Source: Eumeta japonica
Taxonomy: Eukaryota; Arthropoda; Insecta; Lepidoptera; Psychidae
Direction: 5' to 3'
DNA: 64,000 nucleotides
NCBI GenBank assembly: GCA_005406025.1
Contig: BGZK01000084.1
Coordinates: 186,001-250,000, forward strand
The notes under the pieces were generated by a model. The model made no database searches. It was not told where the DNA came from and saw nothing but the letters and a program-made list of their open reading frames with translations. Position 1 is the first letter of the stretch; each line of letters starts with the position of its first letter. A program made the position numbers and the translations under genes. This document shows positions 57,061 to 64,000 of the stretch, one piece after another.

Positions 57061-57853
57061 AGGGTATTTGACACTTTTTTGAAAAGTATGTCAAAATATT
57101 TAAAACAGCCATTTTTCACTAGATTTTTTATTTTATCAAAATACGTTCGTTAAGTAGTCCTAAAACACCTTTCAAATTTTAATCACTTTAAATTCCCACG
57201 AAAACGCTGGTCGCCATGTTATTTCGGTATGACGTCACTATCGAGTAAACAAACAAAACGTCAAATCTAAGGTTAGATTAATTAAGTTAAATTCGCGTTT
57301 TTTGCCATATCTTGCGCTATTAAACGACATGAATCGTTATCATTAGTGTTTAGTGACGAATTGTAAAAGTTCTAGTGTTAAAACCCCTGGAAAATTGTTT
57401 ATCAAAGTGCCAAATGACATCGAAATGAGAACTGTTTGGTTAGAACTCGCAAGACGAGATCCGAAATCATTTTCTACGAAAAGCGATCTGTACTTATGTG
57501 AGGATCACTTTAATGTAAGTGTAAATACTTCTATCTATATATTTACAAATATAAATCTAACACTATCTCTATCATAATCATAACCTAACAATAATAATTT
57601 GTTGCTGTATCACACGTTAGTCGTACTTTGTTTTGTTTAGTCGATAGTGACGTCATACTTGACATAATCATGGCGGATAGCGTTTTTGGTCACGTGATAT
57701 ACAGATTAAAAAAGTACGAATTTAAACTTAAAATAATAAATGTAAATCATGATTTCTTGATCGGAAATTAATATATTCCTGTTTCCCATTCAATAAGTTA
57801 TCATAATTACATACTTTCACATTTTTTTGTTTATGATGGCAACAACCCTATTG
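57061..57853. mobile_element. DNA transposon with inverted ends carrying a THAP exon
   Basis: The outer ends AGGGTATTTG and, complemented, AGGGTTGTTG match weakly. The strong evidence is inside: TATGACGTCACTATCGA at 57229-57245 is the exact inverted partner of TCGATAGTGACGTCATA at about 57640-57656. Similarity continues outward (CGCCATG, AAAACGCT) and inward (AAACAAAAC). This gives long, partly diverged inverted arms around the THAP exon. The left border cuts the third 69-bp unit, and the sequence beyond the right border (TGTAATTACT) resembles the expected rest of that unit (TATAATTACT), with AT (or TA) on both sides. P-like or Kolobok-like origin is plausible because both superfamilies use THAP domains, but the class is not settled. 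Confidence 0.6.
57329..57514 (+). pseudogene. THAP-type zinc-finger exon (transposon-derived), stop at codon 6
   Basis: From ATG at 57329 the frame runs MNRYH, stop (TAG 57344-57346), then CLVTNCKSSSVKTPGKLF and on to LYLCEDHFN. The THAP zinc-binding set C-x4-C-x44-C-x2-H is complete, with the characteristic Pro (KVPND), Trp (TVWLELARR) and the Phe after His (HF). The exon ends at AAT followed by GTAAGT, a perfect donor, so further exons must have followed. THAP domains bind DNA in P- and Kolobok-type transposases and in domesticated host regulators. The early stop, unless the start lies in an upstream exon joined at the AG of TTAG, shows decay. Its place between inverted arms supports transposon origin. 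The apparent tail after the donor is intron. Confidence 0.8.
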
Positions 57854-57854
57854 T

Positions 57855-58380
57855 AATTACTTGGTAGCGGTTGATTCTGAAATGTTTATATAATTATTGA
57901 ATTTATACCACAAATTACTATTAAAATAGTCGCATGGAAATGCGTTAAGGTATAAAAGATCCATAACACAGGGAACAACATAGCGCACTTTTGTCCCCAC
58001 TTCCTTAATAAACATTTCTCTAGGATTCACGAAATTATTATATTCACTTAAATATCGAAGGCTACAATAATATACATCCACTTTAACAAATAATATTTAC
58101 TACTTGAAATAAACTAGAAATTTCTACTTGTTTTATCCTATTTTCTAAGAAAAGAAGAAACAACTTTTCACCGTATACATTGCTTACTGAAGTTTTACTT
58201 ACTCTAGTACAAATTTTAGGTTAAGACTTGTCCCTTATATTATAGGGGAGGGTGTGACGAGTCTATTGTTATTGTCTATTACTTACTCGGTTTTAAGTAT
58301 TCAGTGTGAAAGAAACAGAATTATTATATTTTACAAATCACACAGCCACTGAAATTTTGAAATTTGAAACATTACCAACT
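57855..58380. other. Non-coding stretch
   Basis: No gene is recognised. A TCAGTG initiator-like site (about 58300) precedes the candidate exon at 58384 by about 85 bp but has no TATA. Confidence 0.35.
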
Positions 58381-58383
58381 ACA

Positions 58384-58438
58384 ATGAACTTTACGCCGAA
58401 ACTCGAAAGACGTCTGCCAGTCCTCTGGGCTTTAACTT
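58384..58438 (+). other. Candidate short coding exon with strong donor
   Basis: ATG with A at -3 opens MNFTPKLERRLPVLWALT and runs to TT, followed by GTAAGT, a perfect donor. Codon use is mixed, richer in G/C than the flanks. No following exon is identified, because a transposon occupies the next 1.5 kb. Chance remains likely. Confidence 0.2.
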
Positions 58439-58628
58439 TGTAAGTTTTGATATCGAAGTAACTCTAACCTACCCTAGTTCTGAATCCCTCGAGCCCCTTT
58501 CCAGAGAATCAAGTATTAACAGTTACTTTATTCATCTTAGAATAAATCCACGGTGGTCTAGACTTAAATCTATATGTCAATATCATCTGTTGAACATTCA
58601 ATTTCACCCCGATAACATCTTTACTTAA

Positions 58629-60158
58629 GGGGGTATTCTCATGTGACCACTTCGAAAAATCGATTGTTTTTTTTTCATATTTCAATAGTAAAACTTATCG
58701 AAAATATGCTGTGAAAATTTCAGACCGAAATTCCTAGTTTTAAATGATTTAGAACTCATAGTCGCCGACGCGCCATAAGCGACTAGTCGGCCGCGCGCCG
58801 GTTCTGCAGCAGCTACCTTTCTATTGTTGTCGTTTTATGTCGTCATTTTATGTCGTATGCTGTCATGCTATTGGTCTTTTATACCTGCGTACGCAATTTC
58901 TGAAGGTCAACTTTAGTACACCACCTACCTGTGTATATGTGGAATAGTGTACATAAATTTTTGTCGTGATCCTAGAACTAATTTAGCAGTACACTTTAGA
59001 TGCTCTAAAAATCCAGATTCTCAAGAAGAAACGAAAAAAGCAGTGTGGGCTTCATACTATCATTACATCTCAACCGATGAAAATCCCCAGCACTCGCACT
59101 GTTCAATTGCATGGTGCAAGTATTTACAATATACGGCAGAGAATACAGAGGAAATTCACACACATCCTCCAGCATTTGATGAAAAAACAGCTAAGTTTTT
59201 GAAGCTAATTTACGAAGAATTATCACCTGATGATCTGATACAAAGGTGCTTGGGGAAAAACACTCAGAACAACAACGAGTCATTTAACAGTTGCGTCTAA
59301 AACTTGGCGCCAAAGCATCATTTTGTTGGAAAAAGACCCTTGAAATTGTTTCATGAACAGCTGCGCGTATGTTTAATGAAGGGTTTTCACCTATCCTTAA
59401 AATAATGGAGATTTTTGATACGCAAATTGGCTGAAACGCCTACTCATATGCTGAGAAATACGATGAACGACGAATAACCCGTGTAGAGCGATCCACGTCC
59501 GAGGCATCCAAAAAGGCAAGGGCTTCCCTCCGGTCACAAAGAATAGAAGAAAATTATACATATGAACCGAATGGTTATTGTATGGTCCCGTCATAGCAGA
59601 TTAATGTAAGTATAAATTATCCACGAAAATCCTGCTCTTGAAACTTTAAATGCATTTTTTCTGGAAACATAATTTTCTAAAACTGTCATGGTCCTAAAAA
59701 AAAGCATTCAACCGATTGCTTTAAAATTTTTATATGTTCTACTTATTTATGGTTATTAGCCGTAACAAAACTGCTTATTTTCGAAAATATTTTCTTAAAT
59801 TTTTTTAAACTATTTTTAACAAATAAAACAACATTTTTTTCTACAGTCCGCCATTTGTTTTTCAATGAAATTGGTTAATTTTGGTAGAGCCAATAGCGAC
59901 AGACCTACTGAATAATGATCTATTCGATTTTTTTTTTATTTCAGACAACCTGAACAGCCGCTATTACCATGTCCAGTGACCTCCTTTTTTTTGAGGTTTA
60001 ATTTAATTAAAAAATTTATATGTAGTATAAAAAAAATAATTATACAATTTAAGATACAAATGAAAACAAAAAAAAAATTGAGAAGATTGAATTTTATTGC
60101 TTTATAAAAAAATCCCTAAAAAGAGGTAAAATTTATGCATTCACATGAGAATACCCCC
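58629..60158 (+). mobile_element. TTAA-flanked DNA transposon, Kolobok/Mutator-like
   Basis: The ends GGGGGTATTCTCATGTGA (58629-58646) and the exact complement at 60141-60158 are 18-bp terminal inverted repeats. TTAA stands directly outside both (58625-58628, 60159-60162), a target-site duplication. TTAA is the signature of Kolobok and piggyBac superfamilies. The transposase remnant inside (58947-59596) is not piggyBac-like, so Kolobok is favoured. At 1530 bp it is an internally deleted copy of a longer autonomous element. Confidence 0.8.
58947..59596 (+). pseudogene. Transposase C-terminal half, frameshifted
   Basis: The first part (58947-59300) reads VWASYYHYISTDENPQHSHC, WCKYLQY, IYEELSPDDLIQRCLG, then TQNNNESFN and ends at a stop. 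The order W...H-x-S-x-x-ENPxHxxC, WCKWQ, IYEDLS, RCLGG-TQNNNES(F/L)N is the hallmark of a transposase family widespread in arthropods and cnidarians. The match resumes in another frame at 59360-59596 (FNEGFSPILKIMEIFDTQIG, stop, NAYSYAEKYDERR, ERSTSEASKKARASLRSQR), the usual C-terminal end. At least one frameshift and one in-frame TGA disable it. The N-terminal half is deleted. Confidence 0.7.
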
Positions 60159-60162
60159 TTAA

Positions 60163-61440
60163 AAAAGAAATTACCTGCTTTCACAAGTAGATATTATTGA
60201 TATTCTCTATAACACATTTTTTTACTATATCAAAGGAGTCAATGCGAATGCAGTTTCACGTAAATCCGCCATCAATAATAATTAGGTCAACGATTGGCAT
60301 ACAAAGGGAGCATTAAACACGGAAGATGTCAATGCGACAAATTATTTTGAAGGCTCCATTAACCCGCGCCTTCGACACGACATTGACGCGCGGAAGATGT
60401 CGCCGTTACACCGGAACCCGCTTCCGACAGGTGCTGAATATTATTTAAATCTCATTCCGTCTGTCTGTTCCTTCCGCGGTATCGCCGATGCGCGACAGTG
60501 GCATTATGTCGATAAGAAGACGACGCCCGATCACACGAAAAAGTAGCGCGTCAACTAATAAAATAGGCTGGAATTCATCGAATTCAAATGAACTTGTTCG
60601 TAGACTCATATTTTTCAACTTTCCGCTATGAAAAATTTGGAAAATTATCATAAAATTGAGAAGCTACTGTTCTCATCTCGATTTTTGAAAATTGAGTCTT
60701 TACCACATCTTGACGTTGTAGGGCCTTAGAAATGTATTTCGACCAGTTTCCGAGCGATGTCTATACGCAGTGTCGGACTGATCATGTAGTCGAGGTGACG
60801 TTTGCCGGCCGGGCCCCAGCCTGCGCAGGCTCCGACCACGCCTACCCTCAGGTGTACGACCTACATGTAATATAGTTCATTCCTGCTTAGAGAGAAATGA
60901 AACAGACAAATTCGAAAAACGGTTGACCGCTAGGCCATCCCCCAAACGTCCCGCTATTTAGACTGACTCTCTTGTTTACATTATTGAGTTCAAAAATTGT
61001 GATGCGCATTTTTTTTGAATAACAGTATTTACCGGTTAATTAAACTGTGGAATAAGATGCCGTTTTTTAGTAAAAAAATAATGTCTTTTTAAGAGTATTG
61101 CTTTATCAAAAAACTTGAAAGTTTTAAAAAGGCATTTCTTGAAATTTTTTAAAAGCCATATCTTTTGAACGACACAACCGATTTTGATCTGTTTTGCGGC
61201 TTTAGGTTTTCGTTGTAAGAAATGATGGATGTATTAAAATCGAAATGTCAAAAAACTGCAAAGTTAGATTGAAAAAGCACTTTTTTTTTTAATTTTTGGA
61301 TGGCGGCAACTTTTGACATTAGATGTAAATTTATAGCCATTGAAATTATGCACCGCATCTACCCTTATCGAAAGCTTCTGGGGAGCCCTTAAATTCATAA
61401 TACCACCAGGACCCTTCAATCTCAGTCCGACCCTGTCTGT
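60163..61440. other. Non-coding stretch with conserved-looking block 60240-60480
   Basis: The 60240-60480 block is balanced in composition and contains CGGAAGATGTC twice (about 60320 and 60390) and GCCTTCGACACGACATTGACGCG. It has no ORF with a domain. It might be a regulatory element. At 60795-60850 a GC-rich spot (GCCGGCCGGGCCCCAGCC) is isolated. The rest shows nothing. Confidence 0.35.
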
Positions 61441-61449
61441 ACATGTCCT

Positions 61450-61508
61450 ACACACATGTGTGGGTATGTGTGTGCATGCGAGCGTGCGTGCGTGCGTGCG
61501 TGCGTGCA
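61450..61508 (+). repeat. (TGCG)n/(TG)n compound microsatellite
   Basis: ACACATGTGTGGGTATGTGTG runs into GAGCGTGCGTGCGTGCGTGC, five or six GTGC units. Several overlapping ORFs here (Ala/Cys/Arg/His repeats) are artefacts. Confidence 0.85.
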
Positions 61509-61930
61509 TTTATATTTTAGCATTGATTCGTATAATAGTCTAAAAGGTATTTTTAAGACTTTTGAATTTGTAATTTTCAATAAATTTAAGTCAAATACTG
61601 TAGTTTTTTTAACTGACACAAATAGTATTTCGATCGGTTACTTTGTTCAAAATTGATGAAAGGTTTACAGACACACCGTATAATCCCTGAGAACACTAAA
61701 ACGTTAAAATCTGATGTTCAAAATACCATTTTCAAAAAACAATAACGTCCTAATTTTTGAAAATCTTTGTATTTTCATAGCGGGATGACAAAAATTTTAT
61801 TACGATAAAATGACAAGATTTACCTGGTATTCTAAGAATTTTATTTGCATGAATATAAATAAATTATAAAAACTTGAAAAAAATGAATTCATTTTCTTGT
61901 CTATTTTGTTAATATCTTATATAACTGACA

Positions 61931-61972
61931 AAACACACACACGCACGCACGCACGCGCGCGCGCACATACAA
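61931..61972 (+). repeat. (CACG)n/(CA)n/(CG)n microsatellite
   Basis: AACACACACACGCACGCACG, then CGCGCGCGCGCAC. It is complementary in kind to the GTGC run 430 bp upstream, so the two could pair in single-stranded DNA or RNA. Confidence 0.85.
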
Positions 61973-61974
61973 TC

Positions 61975-62088
61975 AAGCATACTTATTTCTCTACGCGCAA
62001 CGACAAGAACACGTGTGATGTCATTACAGCGAAATTAATCGTATAATAAATTTAGACCGGCAACACCCTCTATAATAAATTCGTAAAC
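61975..62088. other. Short spacer upstream of candidate exon
   Basis: AT-rich with TATAATAAAT twice (about 62042 and 62071). These are TATA-like, but no initiator is at the expected distance. Confidence 0.3.
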
Positions 62089-62142
62089 ATGTCCGCGACA
62101 TACTCGCCCGACCGCGTGACCTGCGGCGCGGCGACCGCGCTA
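62089..62142 (+). other. Candidate first coding exon, GC-rich, with donor
   Basis: ATG in good context (AAAC before it) opens 18 codons, MSATYSPDRVTCGAATAL, with almost exclusively G/C third positions (GCG, CCC, GAC, CGC, GTG, TGC, GGC). It is followed exactly at a codon border by GTGAGC, a good donor. The contrast to AT-rich flanks is strong. No second exon was found before the window end. It may be a chance GC patch. Confidence 0.3.
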
Positions 62143-62149
62143 GTGAGCA

Positions 62150-62750
62150 AGCGCACCTCACTTAGCTTTATCTCGACCACGTTACGATCTTGTATTGTGA
62201 ACTTTTACGATTCGATTTCATTGAGGCCGATGCTCGTTGTCCTTTTACAATGTGTGATAAGATTTTTTTTTGGGAACGCTATGCTTTTTTTCGCGGTATA
62301 ATTTAAATGTTCCACGGCTTAGTAGAACTAAACACACAAACAGACAGACGGACGCGGATAGCAACTTTATACTACTTAGTGACAGGGATCTAGTGGATGG
62401 CTGTCACGTTATTAAATCATTATATTTTTTGCCACAACGTAATTAAGTGTAATTGCCTTTACATGAAATTCAAACAGTCGGAACGATTATGAATCACCGA
62501 TGAAATAATTGAAAGGGTCTGTCGCCCGGTTTTAAGAAATCCTCGTCTTAAATTATACTCTCACTTCGAAAATTATAAAATATTATCATCCAAACTTTTT
62601 GTGCTTGCAATATAAATTTATTAGCTTTTAAATTAGTAATAAATTCTTTAAGAATTAAAATTGAAAATTTAATACTAATTAGCATTATAAGATAAATGTA
62701 AATAAAACGAAATACTAACTAATAAAACTTTACAAACCAACAGACAAGCC
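62150..62750. other. Non-coding stretch
   Basis: A repeat-type phrase ACACAAACAGACAGACGGAC is at 62335-62354. Nothing else is recognised. Confidence 0.4.
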
Positions 62751-62754
62751 GTTT

Positions 62755-62855
62755 CTCGCCCGTCCCGCCGTGTTGCGATTTGCTCCCGCTACCGCTCCCG
62801 TTTTAGATTCCAATCTTACTTTCTGTTCCAATACCGGTCTCGAACTCTTCTTAAA
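62755..62855 (-). repeat. Hexamer-array dispersed repeat, copy 10 (reverse)
   Basis: CTCGCCCGTCCCGCC, then GCTCCCGCTACCGCTCCCG and GATTCCAATCTTAC, CCGGTCTCGAACTC is the pyrimidine strand of the array. No tail is visible. Confidence 0.5.
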
Positions 62856-62859
62856 CATT

Positions 62860-63440
62860 GCAGTCATTTTTATGGTATTAAAAATTATATAATATTATAT
62901 GATACAATATTATATGCATATTGTATCTAGTATTAAAGTAGTGAATAGAAAGTTTCTTATCTGGTATATCATAAGATAATTACCGCTTTGTTAAACGGTT
63001 TAGGAAACTACCCCAAACAAACAAAAAGACAAACATTCAATTTTACTTATATGTACACTGTACAGATTAGTGTAACCATCCATAACGTTCCAATTTTTGC
63101 ACACTTTTTTTCAACCACACTTATTATACGTACGTCTTTCTATTTACATGTTGAGCGATAGTAAGTTGTATGTATCCATGTATAGGCAGATAGATTGTTT
63201 ATAGTACGTAAGTAACGGCTAATAAAGGATTTTTTTAAAATATCAACCTATAAAAGGTAATATAAGGGAATATATAAAGGACAAAAATTTGTATATCTGG
63301 CACGAGGGGCGTTCACTATAAAATGCAAATGAGATACAAAACCTTGGAAACCAAAAAAAAATTAAATACTGGCTGGTAAAACCGGAATTTTGATTAGATT
63401 ATAAAAAAGAAAATAATAATAATATGTTCTCTTTTTAAAA
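62860..63440. other. AT-rich stretch with a hairpin
   Basis: A 10-bp perfect hairpin GATACAATAT with its complement is at about 62901-62927. Nothing else is recognised. Confidence 0.4.
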
Positions 63441-63446
63441 AAATGA

Positions 63447-63655
63447 ATGTATTTTGTTTGCAGTCTGTTGTATTGTGTTGTTGAAAATGGAAAAAAATTG
63501 AATTTCGTGGAAATTAAGTACCTATGCTCGAAAAATTTCACTACAGAACGAGATAATCAAGACTTACATGACACTTTAGGAGCAAATACTCCGTCGTATT
63601 CTACAGTTGTCTGTTGGTGCGCAAGATTCTATCGCAGGTATATGCGATTCGAGCC
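63447..63655 (+). mobile_element. mariner transposase N-terminal remnant
   Basis: The frame reads VENGKKLNFVEIKYLCSKNF and then LHDTLGANTPSYSTVVCWCA with RF. This matches the mariner N-terminal helix-turn-helix region (ME-K-x-EFR-x-VIKYL, then the DTLG-x-x-APSYSTV-x-x-W pattern). It breaks off right after W-x-A-x-F, before the RGR and SGRP motifs, where LINE sequence begins. A frame change near the start removes a proper ATG. Confidence 0.7.
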
Positions 63656-63790
63656 AAAATAAATATCTCGTGGTACAAGGGGAAGAGGCCGACCTAGTGC
63701 CCGTTGGCACAGATGAAATAGTAAATACGGCCAGTAGAAATTGGCTATCTAAAACCAAAAAAATAAAGCCTGATAGTGACGTAGCTCACC
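63655..63790 (+). mobile_element. RTE-like LINE C-terminal fragment
   Basis: Frames combine to SRGTRGRGRPSARWH, DEIVNTASRNWLSKTK. The family has KRGRGRPSTRW-x-DEIVK-x-AGR-x-W. Only this last piece of ORF2 is present. It abuts the mariner N-terminus directly, so one inserted in or replaced the other. Confidence 0.55.
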
Positions 63791-64000
63791 TGGGTATCAC
63801 CCGGGGCGGATCTGAAAAATCAAAACTGTTAAGTTTAAGAAAAATTCTATGATAAACAATGTTTTATATTTCGTTGTCCATTTTTTGTGAATCAAAATTT
63901 GCGGTCGGATGAACTCTGATGTCACTCCTAAATGGGTGGCACCCGGTGCGGGCCGCCCCCGCCGCACTCCCCCGGCCACACCACTGAATCCTGGCATGCC
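63776..64000. repeat. GC-rich CACCCGGGGCGG repeat, cut by window end
   Basis: GTGACGTAGCTCACCTGGG and TATCACCCGGGGCGG at 63777-63812 are echoed at 63917-63965 by GATGTCACTCCTAAATGGGT and GGCACCCGGTGCGGGCCGCC. Both halves are in the same direction. The pattern is known from insect dispersed repeats. The right border lies outside the window. Confidence 0.5.

Noticed and set aside
58629..60158. piggyBac element because of TTAA
   Set aside because: The transposase remnant carries TQNNNESFN and WCKY motifs, not those of piggyBac, and the ends do not start with the piggyBac-type CCC triplet.
61264..61656. Four overlapping ORFs with His/Thr/Ala or Cys/Val/Arg repeats
   Set aside because: They are translations of the (TGCG)n microsatellite in several frames.
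1..64000. CRISPR arrays, rRNA operons, bacterial operons or prophage
   Set aside because: No regularly spaced direct repeats with unique spacers, no rRNA core sequences and no dense same-strand ORFs. The window is clearly eukaryotic.

Overview
This window looks like nuclear DNA from a lepidopteran insect (moth or butterfly). It is strongly A+T-rich (roughly two thirds by eye), has no long open reading frames, and carries repeats typical of lepidopteran genomes: tRNA-headed SINEs, RTE-, jockey- and other LINE 3' ends, many mariner remnants, repeats ending in TAGGGTTCCG or in a GCGGGNAGAAGCTAGT-like tail, and a Ty3/gypsy remnant. The longest ORF is 154 codons and is antisense to a decayed transposon. 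No rRNA, CRISPR array or bacterial-style operon is present. The window reads as a gene-poor region or very long introns, built from layers of dead mobile elements.

Layout. 1-4.3 kb: copies of a dispersed hexamer-bearing repeat and two LINE C-termini. 6.7-8.2 kb: a mariner remnant and a SINE. 9.9-11 kb: a reverse hexamer repeat and a TAGGGTTCCG element. 13.8-16 kb: GC-rich patches and a mariner C-terminus. 18.5-20.3 kb: a hexamer repeat, a 158-nt foldback, a LINE endonuclease remnant and a good candidate core promoter with a short first coding exon. 21.5-26.3 kb: another hexamer repeat, a GC-rich block and a mariner remnant. 28.4-28.9 kb: first copy of a ~470-bp repeat whose inverted partner lies at 40.1-40.6 kb. 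30.1-31.1 kb: a complete-ended mariner with TA target duplication. 33-40 kb: two RTE-like LINE 3' ends (one with about 0.8 kb of decayed reverse transcriptase) and three more hexamer repeats. 40.66-40.74 kb: a tRNA-Leu(AAG)-like gene. 42.5-42.9 kb: a 99-codon GC3-rich ORF with a poly(A) signal, the best candidate for a host protein gene. 44.9-48 kb: a gypsy integrase end with probable LTR, then a jockey element. 50-52.3 kb: a SINE and the longest hexamer repeat. 53.6-56.7 kb: two elements with inverted ends, a LINE tail and two CTCF-like motifs. 56.9-60.2 kb: a 3x69-bp tandem repeat broken by a THAP-encoding element with inverted ends, then a TTAA-flanked transposon with a decayed Kolobok/Mutator-like transposase. 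61-64 kb: complementary microsatellites, a possible first exon, a mariner N-terminus abutting an RTE tail, and the edge of a GC-rich repeat.

The genes do not form a pathway. The main points are the orphan small gene (42.6-42.9 kb), the THAP/TTAA transposon cluster (56.9-60.2 kb), the dispersed GRRAYC hexamer family (about ten copies in 64 kb) and the TATA/initiator promoter at 20.2 kb. All assignments come from reading the sequence and from recalled family motifs. No database search was run.
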